Source: Flavobacteriales bacterium (lineage in GTDB: Bacteria; Bacteroidota; Bacteroidia; NS11-12g; UBA955). From it: 32,550 bases of DNA. Positions 13,379-20,073 of the stretch are shown here, in pieces. The stretch lies in assembly GCA_947447955.1 (NCBI GenBank), contig CANFLS010000029.1:1-32550 (forward strand), in the 5' to 3' direction. The position numbers and the translations under genes were made by a program. Under the pieces are notes generated by a model. The model was not told the DNA's origin and did not search any database. It saw only the letters and a program-made list of their open reading frames with translations. The first letter of the stretch is position 1. The number at the start of each line of letters is the position of its first letter.

Positions 13379-14878
13379 ATGAGCCTTCAGCCCATCATTC
13401 AAATAAACAAACTTAGCATTCAAGCCAATAACAAAACGCTTTTGTATATTGAAAGCCTTTGTTGCAATGCCGGAGAAATCCATTCCATTATTGGTGAAAG
13501 TGGAAGTGGTAAATCATTAACGCTACTTACCATTATTGGATTGCTTCCTAAAAATCTTACTGTATCAGGAGAGGTTTTGTTGTGGCATAACAACACGTTT
13601 ATTGATTTACTAAAACTTTCCAATAAAGATTTTCAAGCCTACAGAGGAAAATTAATTGGAATGGTATTCCAAGAACCTATGTCGGCCTTAAATCCTCAAA
13701 TGACATGCGGCAAGCAATTGATTGAATCATTTTTGGTTCACGGATTAAAAACTGAAGCGATGAAGGTCATTGCTGAAAAGTTAGATAAAGTAGGGTTGGG
13801 ACAAATGGTTGATAGGGTAATGGAATCATTCCCACATCAATTGAGTGGAGGTCAACGCCAAAGGGTCATGATAGCAATGGCATCTTTACATAATCCCTTG
13901 GTATTATTAGCCGACGAACCCACCACCGCACTCGATTCATTTTCGAGAAATCAGGTAATGGAAGATTTTACCCGACTTGCAAAAGAAATGAACTGTGCGC
14001 TTATTTGGGTAAGCCATGAACTTGATTTGGTTGCAAAATTTGCAAATCATATTACTGTTCTTAAAAAAGGCGAACTTATAGAGCAAGGTGAAGCCAATTC
14101 ACTTATAAATAATCCACAGCATCCATATGTAGTTGAATTATTAGAAGCGGTTCCGAAGCTGAAAGAACAAAAAAATATCCCTCAAAATCCTGTTTTAATT
14201 GTAAAAAACGTATTTAAATATTACGGCAAAGGAAAAAATCAGGTGAATGCATTGAATAATTATTCGGTGAGTTTGTCACCTGGTGAAACTTTGGCTGTGA
14301 TTGGAACATCGGGTTCGGGTAAATCAACGTTGGCGAAATTGTTGGTAGCACTGGAAAAGCCTAGCAGCGGTGAAATTCAATTACATGGCAATAATATTCC
14401 ATCCAAGCCTCCAACGGGCATTCAAATGGTATTTCAGGATCCTTTTGCATCGTTAAATAGAAATCACACCGCTTTGTATGCCGTATCTGAAATTATTGAA
14501 CTCAAAAATCCAGAAATAAAAGAGATTGAAATCAATCAACGGGCTTTAAAAGTGCTGAATGATGTTGGATTTGATGATCGATTAATGAATGCGAAGCCAG
14601 ATCAAATGAGTGGGGGACAGCGTCAGCGTTTGTGCATTGCAAAAGCGCTTTGCACCAATCCAGAAGTACTCATTTTAGATGAAGCAGTTGCCGCATTAGA
14701 TCCGCTGATACAAAAACAAATTTTAGATTTATTGAGGGACATTCAATTGGCTAGGAAATTGATATATATCTTTATTACCCATAATTTAGACGTTGCCAAA
14801 TCATTGGCCGATAAATGGTGCTATTTGGACGGTGGGGTTGAAAAGGAGATTCCGGCAGAGTGGATCATTCAGGGTTAG
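13379..14878 (+). CDS. Fused double-ATPase ABC transporter protein (dipeptide/oligopeptide type)
   Basis: The 499-residue protein contains two complete ABC ATPase domains, like a DppD-DppF or YejF fusion. Domain 1 has Walker A GESGSGKS (39-46), signature LSGGQRQR and Walker B LLADEP followed by TTALD. Domain 2 has Walker A GTSGSGKS (309-316), signature MSGGQRQR and LILDEAVAALD. Each domain keeps its Walker B glutamate (DEP and DEA). NPQHPYVVELLEAVPKL between the domains is the oligopeptide-transporter linker motif. No permease or solute-binding gene is nearby, so its membrane partner is encoded elsewhere and the substrate is unknown. The start ATG follows the tonB terminator closely, leaving little room for a promoter. 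The stop codon TAG lies within the first unit of a 9-nt repeat. Confidence 0.92.
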   Translation: MSLQPIIQINKLSIQANNKTLLYIESLCCNAGEIHSIIGESGSGKSLTLLTIIGLLPKNLTVSGEVLLWHNNTFIDLLKLSNKDFQAYRGKLIGMVFQEPMSALNPQMTCGKQLIESFLVHGLKTEAMKVIAEKLDKVGLGQMVDRVMESFPHQLSGGQRQRVMIAMASLHNPLVLLADEPTTALDSFSRNQVMEDFTRLAKEMNCALIWVSHELDLVAKFANHITVLKKGELIEQGEANSLINNPQHPYVVELLEAVPKLKEQKNIPQNPVLIVKNVFKYYGKGKNQVNALNNYSVSLSPGETLAVIGTSGSGKSTLAKLLVALEKPSSGEIQLHGNNIPSKPPTGIQMVFQDPFASLNRNHTALYAVSEIIELKNPEIKEIEINQRALKVLNDVGFDDRLMNAKPDQMSGGQRQRLCIAKALCTNPEVLILDEAVAALDPLIQKQILDLLRDIQLARKLIYIFITHNLDVAKSLADKWCYLDGGVEKEIPAEWIIQG

Positions 14879-14910
14879 ACAGATTAGACGGGTTAGACGG
14901 ATTAGACAGA
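14875..14910 (+). repeat. 9-nt tandem repeat, family B, four units
   Basis: Units TTAGACAGA, TTAGACGGG, TTAGACGGA, TTAGACAGA. The first unit contains the TAG stop of the ABC gene, so the repeat reaches into the coding end. Confidence 0.93.
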
Positions 14911-14920
14911 TGGATTGTAA

Positions 14921-14938
14921 AGGGTTTATAAAAGTTTA
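14921..14938 (-). repeat. Family C 10-nt repeat, inverted and partial
   Basis: AGGGTTTATAAAAGTTTA is the reverse complement of TAAACTTTTATAAACCCT, the conserved core of family C at 5887-5905 and 16017-16036. Confidence 0.7.
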
Positions 14939-14982
14939 GACTGATGGGTTCGAAAAATAATAAAAAATATAGTTTGAAAAAT

Positions 14983-15846
14983 ATGAATAAGAATTTATTG
15001 ATAGTTGGACTCACTGTAATAGTGAATTTGATATTTGCTCAATCGAATGGGGCTAAACCGAGTGAAAATACTTCTGAAACGAAAGTGAAGCAAATTCCGT
15101 GGCAAATGATAAGTACTTTAGATGAAGGTGTACCGGTTTCACGAGTATATTTGAATAGGATAGAAACAAATTCAAATTCAAATAATAAGGAAGTCTCAAA
15201 ACCGACTACTAAAAATCAACCAAAATTGCCTGCGAAAAACGCAAAAACGAAAGTAAGAGTAAAAACAAATTCAAAAACAAAACCACAAGTATATTTTATT
15301 CCACCTGTTAAAAAGGATGAAGATTCAGATACAATTAAAATGAATCAATTAGGTGTAGATGCTAGTCCACCAGTAAACAACCCAGGATATAATGGTGAAA
15401 ATAATCAGAGAATTGGGAATGAAATTTCAAATTTAAAAGGAGATGAGCCAATGAATCAAGTTGGTGAACCATTTCCATCTGAAGGTATGGTAAGTGACGG
15501 TCCTAATATTGAATCTCATTCTTCAGAGCCAATTGCGAATCCCGATGTACAAGCCAGTTTCCCTGGCGGTGAGTCGAAGTTTTATGAGTATTTAAGAAAT
15601 AGATTAGAATTTCCCGCTCGTTGCATGGAAGAAGGAATATCTGGAACGGTGAAATTGCGTTTTGTAGTGAATGTTCAAGGAAATATTAGTCAAATTAAAG
15701 TAATTGAAGAAAATAAATCGTGTCCTGAATTTACGAAAGAAGCAATTAGGGTAATCAGGCAATCACCAAAATGGATTCCAGCCCAAATCAAAGGCAAGTT
15801 TGTGAATTCTTGGATGATGATTCCGGTTACTTTTAACTTGGAGTAA
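14983..15846 (+). CDS. TonB C-terminal-domain protein, paralogue of tonB
   Basis: With the ATG at 14983, which places a hydrophobic segment at the N-terminus, the protein has 287 residues; ATG 14944 would add 13 residues. Residues 4-19 (NLLIVGLTVIVNLIFA) form either a cleavable signal peptide (cut near FAQ) or a short anchor. A Lys/Pro/Asn-rich spacer (about 60-185) follows, then a TonB C-terminal domain (about 188-287: FPGGESKFYEYLRNRLEFPARC, GTVKLRFVVNVQGNISQIKVIEENKSCPEF). This is strikingly like the C-terminus of the tonB at 12496-13326. The cytoplasmic YGAYQIRK segment of that TonB is absent. It could be a TonB working without the usual anchor, or an outer-membrane-associated partner. 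ExbB/ExbD contact is not evident. No exb gene is adjacent. Confidence 0.8.
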   Translation: MNKNLLIVGLTVIVNLIFAQSNGAKPSENTSETKVKQIPWQMISTLDEGVPVSRVYLNRIETNSNSNNKEVSKPTTKNQPKLPAKNAKTKVRVKTNSKTKPQVYFIPPVKKDEDSDTIKMNQLGVDASPPVNNPGYNGENNQRIGNEISNLKGDEPMNQVGEPFPSEGMVSDGPNIESHSSEPIANPDVQASFPGGESKFYEYLRNRLEFPARCMEEGISGTVKLRFVVNVQGNISQIKVIEENKSCPEFTKEAIRVIRQSPKWIPAQIKGKFVNSWMMIPVTFNLE

Positions 15847-15864
15847 CGCCTTCTGCGGGTTGAA

Positions 15865-15981
15865 GCTGCGCTGTTGACGCCTTTGGCTGTTTACGCCTTC
15901 GGCGGTTTACGGCTAACGCCTGTTTACGCCTTTGGCTGTTTACGCTATGCGGTTGACGGCTATCGCCTGTTGACGCTACGC
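15865..15981 (-). repeat. Mini-hairpin repeats, family A, block 3 (eight units)
   Basis: Plus-strand hairpins GCTGCGC (15865), GCCTTTGGC (15879), GCCTTCGGC (15895), GGCTAACGCC (15911), GCCTTTGGC (15928), GCTATGC (15944), GGCTATCGCC (15958) and GCTACGC (15975). Linkers between them are TGTTTAC, GGTTTAC, TGTTGAC or GGTTGAC. On the minus strand these are GC or GGC/GCC stems with loops GCA, AAA, GAA, GTTA, ATA, GATA and GTA. Two stems have 4-nt loops of GNNA type. The region starts directly after the TonB-like stop. Confidence 0.9.
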
Positions 15982-16010
15982 TGTTTATTTTTAGTGCTTC
16001 ATAAAAACTA

Positions 16011-16050
16011 AACGCTCATAAACTTTTATAAACCCTTATAAACCCTATAA
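16011..16050 (+). repeat. 10-nt tandem repeat, family C, four units
   Basis: Units AACGCTCATA, AACTTTTATA, AACCCTTATA, AACCCTATAA at exact 10-nt spacing. Confidence 0.85.
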
Positions 16051-16137
16051 TTGCCCTCTTAATCTAATTTTGTATACACCCACCGACTTGTGGAAATCAC
16101 CCCATAAATAGCATCAGCCAACTTCGTACTTTTGAGT

Positions 16138-17097
16138 ATGAAGTTTTTTGCATTTATCGCTGTTTTTGCGGTTAGCAGTTTTGCTAGCGCTCAAGTCAAT
16201 GTTGCTAAGCCTGCTGTATCGTCGGATACCCTTGGATTAACCCTTTTACACAAGGTTAAAAAAGGTGAAACAGTCTATAAAATAGCAAAAATGTATAAGA
16301 TGACCGTTCCACAAATTCAAGCGCTTAATCCACAAATGACAGTGATCAAGCCTGGAATGACCATTCATGTTGTACGACACATGCCCGTTGGTAGCAATAG
16401 AACAGCTACGGTAAACGTGCCTACTCAAAATACTGTAGATCATGTTATTGTAAAAGGAGAAACTTTATACAGCATTGCAAAGAAATACCATACAACCGTT
16501 GATATTATTCGCAAATGGAATAATTTGGGTGACGCCGGTTTAACACTTGGTCAAACCATTAAAGTTCCAGTTGTAAATCCACTTGGAGATATTAATGATG
16601 GTAATCCTTCTATCGGAAATGTAGAGCCAGTCAAAGAAATAGAAAATAAGCCTTCAAAACCAATTGAAGATAAACCCAAAATAGAAACCAAACCTGAAGA
16701 TGGAAAGGGAGCTGCGATTGTTGTTCCAACAAAACCTACTATGATTAAGGTTGACGACAAAGGAAGAGATCAGGGTGGAATGCCAGAGAAATTAGTGAAA
16801 CCAAATGCTGAAACTGGATTAAAAGAAAATGAAAAAAAGGGAGTTTTGGTATTGGCGTCAGATCAATTTGTTGAACCAGGAAGTGAAGATAGGGCTTGGG
16901 TTTTATTCAACGACGCCCAAGAAAACGAAGTAGTTGCAGTAGTGAATACAAAAAACAACAATTTGGTTTGGTGCATAGTGAAAGGTAAAAACAAAAACGG
17001 TGGATCTGCTGTAGGTGTTTCTAAATTTGTTGCTGAGAAATTAGGGATTTTTGACGAAAAAACCGTTGTTCGCGTAAAGTATGCAACAGCAAAATAA
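16138..17097 (+). CDS. LysM-domain peptidoglycan-associated protein
   Basis: Starting at ATG 16138 (a TTG at 16132 is less likely) gives 319 residues with a Sec signal peptide (1-19, cleavage after ASA). Two LysM domains follow: residues about 38-79 (HKVKKGETVYKIAKMYKMTVPQIQALN) and about 102-145 (HVIVKGETLYSIAKKYHTTVDIIRKWN). LysM repeats bind N-acetylglucosamine-containing glycans such as peptidoglycan. A Pro/Lys/Glu-rich linker (about 150-215) leads to a C-terminal region (about 233-319) rich in beta strands, whose family I could not name. No peptidase or transglycosylase motif was seen, so a structural or division-associated role is likely. A -7-like TAATTTTG lies at 16065-16072. Confidence 0.85.
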   Translation: MKFFAFIAVFAVSSFASAQVNVAKPAVSSDTLGLTLLHKVKKGETVYKIAKMYKMTVPQIQALNPQMTVIKPGMTIHVVRHMPVGSNRTATVNVPTQNTVDHVIVKGETLYSIAKKYHTTVDIIRKWNNLGDAGLTLGQTIKVPVVNPLGDINDGNPSIGNVEPVKEIENKPSKPIEDKPKIETKPEDGKGAAIVVPTKPTMIKVDDKGRDQGGMPEKLVKPNAETGLKENEKKGVLVLASDQFVEPGSEDRAWVLFNDAQENEVVAVVNTKNNNLVWCIVKGKNKNGGSAVGVSKFVAEKLGIFDEKTVVRVKYATAK

Positions 17098-18319
17098 TTC
17101 AATAAATAGCATAAGAAATTCCATTTTCATTGGAAGCTTGGCTGTTTATTTAGGTGCCATTCATTTTTCACCCAGTATTGCCTCTATTGCTTCAATTATA
17201 TTGTTGATAAATGCCGCTTGGCACTTCAATGAAAATATTCATATAAAATCATTATCCATTGCTCAGACACTGTTTATCAGTGTCTTTTTTGTTTCAATTG
17301 GTATTTCAATGGCACATGGTTGTGCGTTGAACCAATTGATGCCCAAATTGCTCGTTCGTTTGCCTGTGGTTTTTTTGCCATCGCTGATGTCGTTTGTGAA
17401 ACACAGAAATATTGTCCTTTCAAAATATTGGTATTTATTTGCCTTGCCCATTTTTTGGTTGGCAATTGCCAGTGTTTGTAATTATGCAGTGCATTACAAT
17501 TTCTTGTCGCAAATGGTTTTAGAAAGCAAGCCGTTGCCCATTTACAGCAAGGTGTATCACATTGAATTTAGTGTTATTATTTCGCTGGTTTTATTGGTTT
17601 TGCTCAGTTGGAAGCTTGAAAATCATGAAATGAAAATGGGAGGGATTAATTTCTTCTTTTATTTGATTTTTGGGGGATTATTTATCGCCTTACACGTTTT
17701 ATCGGCTAGAACTGGGCTATTGGGCTTTTGGTCAGGTGTAATGTTCATGGCTTGGAATTATAGACGCAGATTGTCGCTCAAATATATAATGGTGGTTGCG
17801 GTGGGCATGGTGGCAATCGTGTTTGTTCCCTCCGTAAAAAACAGAATTGTAAATACCCTTGAAGATTTGAGTGCAGTAACGCATAAACAAGATTTAAACG
17901 ATAAAAGTTTTGGCCAACGCTGGGAAGCTTGGGGTGCCATAGTGCATGCCGGCAAAAAGACGCCTTTATTTGGCGTAGGACAATGTAATATTGAAAATAC
18001 CATGCAACAATCGTTTGATGAGTTAAAGTCTGATTTAGATGTTGAAAATAGAATTTCGCCGCACAATCAATATTTGCAATGGTTTATTGAACTAGGTTTG
18101 GTTGGAATGGTTCTTTGGTTTGTTGCAATGGCATTTACAATCCTTACAGCTAGGAAGTGGGAGATATCTATTTTCATTTTTTCAATTGCGTTGGCAATTG
18201 GATTGAGTATAATATTTGAGAGTTTATTTGAAAGACAGGCGGGAATACTAGCAATTGTTGTATCTTTGTGCTTGATTTCGAGTAATAAATTAATAACTAA
18301 CACCAAATCGGATGCATAA
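17081..18319 (+). CDS. O-antigen ligase-like polytopic membrane protein (Wzy/WaaL family)
   Basis: The 412-residue protein has about ten to twelve hydrophobic segments and the O-antigen ligase/polymerase (Wzy_C) landmark near residues 285-345. There, FGQRWEAWGAIVHAGKKTPLFGVGQCN precedes a loop and SPHNQYLQWFIELGLVGMVLWF. The H-N-x-x-L pattern is the usual signature of this family, which joins glycans to lipid A-core, polymerises O-antigen or ligates glycans to proteins. The ATG lies within the LysM gene (17-bp overlap in another frame), so the pair is translationally coupled. No sugar-nucleotide or flippase genes flank it, so the specific glycan is unknown. Function as ligase rather than polymerase is not decidable from sequence. 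Confidence 0.82.
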   Translation: MQQQNNSINSIRNSIFIGSLAVYLGAIHFSPSIASIASIILLINAAWHFNENIHIKSLSIAQTLFISVFFVSIGISMAHGCALNQLMPKLLVRLPVVFLPSLMSFVKHRNIVLSKYWYLFALPIFWLAIASVCNYAVHYNFLSQMVLESKPLPIYSKVYHIEFSVIISLVLLVLLSWKLENHEMKMGGINFFFYLIFGGLFIALHVLSARTGLLGFWSGVMFMAWNYRRRLSLKYIMVVAVGMVAIVFVPSVKNRIVNTLEDLSAVTHKQDLNDKSFGQRWEAWGAIVHAGKKTPLFGVGQCNIENTMQQSFDELKSDLDVENRISPHNQYLQWFIELGLVGMVLWFVAMAFTILTARKWEISIFIFSIALAIGLSIIFESLFERQAGILAIVVSLCLISSNKLITNTKSDA

Positions 18320-18350
18320 GAATTATTTTTTAATGATTTTTTACAAAACG

Positions 18351-18382
18351 TTTGGATTTAAATAAATAAAAATCTATATTTG
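18351..18382 (+). promoter_or_regulatory. rpmB operon promoter (Bacteroidota type)
   Basis: TTTG at 18351-18354, 20-bp spacer, TATATTTG at 18375-18382, followed by GCAACCCC as at the rplS promoter. The rpmB ATG is 14 bp downstream. Confidence 0.8.
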
Positions 18383-18396
18383 CAACCCCAAAAACT

Positions 18397-18630
18397 ATGT
18401 CTCGCGTTTGTGATTTAACCGGAAAAAAGGCCTTAAAAGGAAATAGAGTTTCGCATTCTAACAAGAAAACGAAACGCAGATTTTATCCTAACCTTCAAAC
18501 AAAGAAGTTCTTCATTGCTGAAACTGGAGAATGGATAACTTTGAAAGTTGCGGCGTCAACTATAAAGACCATCGATAAAAAAGGCATCACTGCATGCATC
18601 AACAATTTGTTTAAGAAAGGAAAAATCTAA
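18397..18630 (+). CDS. rpmB: 50S ribosomal protein L28 (bL28)
   Basis: The 77-residue protein shows the L28 pattern: [35 protein letters not shown] (5-40), then [19 protein letters not shown]. The length fits Bacteroidota L28. L28 is a late-assembly large-subunit protein near the L1 stalk side. It begins the rpmB-rpmG-DUF4295 operon, is preceded by a clear promoter and followed 2 bp later by rpmG. The ATG at 18397 is the natural start. Confidence 0.97.
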   Translation: MSRVCDLTGKKALKGNRVSHSNKKTKRRFYPNLQTKKFFIAETGEWITLKVAASTIKTIDKKGITACINNLFKKGKI

Positions 18631-18632
18631 TC

Positions 18633-18815
18633 ATGGCAAAAAAAGGTAATCGTGTTCAAGTAATTCTTGAATGCACAGAACAAAAAGGTTCTGGAGTAGC
18701 TGGAATGAGTCGTTACATTACGACCAAAAACAAGAAAAATACCGCTGAAAGAATTGAATTGAAAAAATACAATCCTTACATGCGCAAAGTAACTTTACAT
18801 AAGGAGATTAAATAA
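18633..18815 (+). CDS. rpmG: 50S ribosomal protein L33 (bL33)
   Basis: The 60-residue protein begins [18 protein letters not shown] and continues to [35 protein letters not shown], the standard L33 sequence. Only one Cys (C14) is present, so it is a zinc-free (C-minus) form, which is normal for this phylum. It is in the large subunit near the E site. The stop TAA overlaps the next ATG by one base (TAATG), so it is coupled with the DUF4295 gene. Confidence 0.96.
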   Translation: MAKKGNRVQVILECTEQKGSGVAGMSRYITTKNKKNTAERIELKKYNPYMRKVTLHKEIK

Positions 18816-18970
18816 TGGCTAAGAAGGTTGTTGCAACATTGAAAAAAGAAGGCGCTGGTAACGAAGTAGTAAAAGTTATCAGAACAGTAAAATCACCAAA
18901 ATCTGGTGCTTATAGCTTCAAAGAGGAAATCGTTCCTGCTGACAGAGTAAAAGACGTATTAGCTAAGTAA
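18815..18970 (+). CDS. DUF4295 small protein (Bacteroidota-specific)
   Basis: This 51-residue basic protein starts with [21 protein letters not shown] and ends PADRVKDVLAK. It is predicted from the ATG overlapping the rpmG stop by one base. Its sequence and position (rpmB-rpmG-this gene-ftsY) match the DUF4295 family, which occurs in Bacteroidota next to L28 and L33. It lies in the middle of a ribosomal operon, so a ribosome-associated role is suspected, but no function is established. It is shorter than most gene-finder cut-offs, so it may be missed. AGGAG lies 10 bp upstream of its start, inside the rpmG coding end. Confidence 0.93.
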   Translation: MAKKVVATLKKEGAGNEVVKVIRTVKSPKSGAYSFKEEIVPADRVKDVLAK

Positions 18971-18992
18971 TACTTTTTTAAATATTTTATAT

Positions 18993-19016
18993 AGCCCCTT
19001 TAGGGGCTTTTTTTTT
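18993..19016 (+). terminator. Intrinsic terminator after DUF4295
   Basis: AGCCCC (18993-18998), loop TTTA, GGGGCT (19003-19008), then about eight further T. It closes the rpmB operon. Confidence 0.95.
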
Positions 19017-19054
19017 ATACATTCGGAATTAAAATCAAACAAATCAACATTTTA

Positions 19055-19086
19055 TTGTTCCTTTCGGTATATTCATTTTATCTTTA
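19055..19086 (+). promoter_or_regulatory. Possible ftsY promoter
   Basis: TTG at 19055-19057 and TATCTTTA at 19079-19086 (one mismatch to TAnnTTTG), spacing 21 bp, 15 bp before the ftsY ATG. This is weaker than the ribosomal promoters. Confidence 0.4.
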
Positions 19087-19101
19087 CACTATAATTTAAC
19101 T

Positions 19102-20073
19102 ATGGCATTTTTTAATTGGTTTAACAAGAAAAATAACGTTCCAGAAGAACAACTTCAGGAAACCAAATCGGCCTTGGGTAAAACCAGAGAAAATATATTC
19201 TCTAAACTAAGTCGTATTGTAGCGGGAAAACGTGAAATAGATGCCTCTTTTCTTGATGAAATTGAAGAAGCACTATTAACTTCCGATGTGGGTGTTGATA
19301 CAACCATTGAAATAATTAATGCGCTAGAAGCAAAGGCTAAAGAAACCGGCTTTTTAAACGTAGAAGAATTGAATAGTTGGTTGGCTGAAGTGATTGCCAA
19401 TTTAATGCCTGAAATTAATGCCCCTGTTGCCCCTGATTTTACGCTTGAAGGAATTCCTCGCCCTTATGTGGTTTTGGTTGTTGGTGTGAATGGAGTGGGT
19501 AAAACAACTACCATTGGCAAGATGGCATATCAATATGCACAAGCAGGACATAAAGTAATACTTGGCGCAGCCGATACTTTTCGTGCGGCAGCTGTTGATC
19601 AATTGAATATTTGGAAAGATAGGGCAGGCGTAGAAATCGTTTCGCACGGAATGAATGCAGATCCAGCTTCTGTAGCTTTCGATGCTGTAAAACAAGGGGT
19701 TGAACAAAATGCCGATGTAATTATAATAGATACTGCCGGAAGATTGCATAACAAAGTAGGATTGATGAATGAACTTGCCAAAATTAACCGCGTTATTCAG
19801 AAATTTAAAGCCGATGCACCTAACGAAATTATATTGGTGATTGATGCAACTACAGGGCAAAACGCTTTTGAACAAGCCAAGGAATTTACCTTCGCTACAA
19901 AAGTAAATGCATTGGCAGTTACAAAATTAGACGGTACCGCCAAAGGGGGTGTTGTTATTGGTGTGAGTCATTCACAAAATATTCCAGTAAAATACATTGG
20001 CATAGGAGAACAAGCCAATGACCTTAAATTGTTTGATAAATATTCATTTATAGCATCTATTTTCCAGTCATGA
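19102..20073 (+). CDS. ftsY: Signal recognition particle receptor FtsY
   Basis: The 323-residue protein has the N domain (about 25-110, helical) and the SRP-type GTPase G domain with G1 GVNGVGKTTTIGK (128-140), the I-box ADTFRAAAVDQL, G3 DTAGRL and G4 TKLDGTAKGG. It docks SRP-ribosome complexes to the SecYEG translocon. The N-terminal acidic A domain found in E. coli is nearly absent, as is usual for short FtsY forms. It follows the rpmB operon terminator, and its stop overlaps rimO by four bases (ATGA), so the two are coupled. Confidence 0.97.
   Translation: MAFFNWFNKKNNVPEEQLQETKSALGKTRENIFSKLSRIVAGKREIDASFLDEIEEALLTSDVGVDTTIEIINALEAKAKETGFLNVEELNSWLAEVIANLMPEINAPVAPDFTLEGIPRPYVVLVVGVNGVGKTTTIGKMAYQYAQAGHKVILGAADTFRAAAVDQLNIWKDRAGVEIVSHGMNADPASVAFDAVKQGVEQNADVIIIDTAGRLHNKVGLMNELAKINRVIQKFKADAPNEIILVIDATTGQNAFEQAKEFTFATKVNALAVTKLDGTAKGGVVIGVSHSQNIPVKYIGIGEQANDLKLFDKYSFIASIFQS

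Noticed and set aside
14875-14910. Telomere-like TTAG repeats
   Set aside because: The unit is TTAGACRGR, 9 nt, inside a chromosome with genes on both sides; no hairpin end or linear-replicon gene is seen.
16127-16134. TACTTTTG as a promoter -7 element for the LysM gene
   Set aside because: It overlaps the start codon region and has no TTG at the proper distance upstream.
19402-19875. 157-residue minus-strand frame within ftsY
   Set aside because: Opposite strand of a strong, conserved gene, with Cys/His/Phe-rich composition unlike the neighbours.
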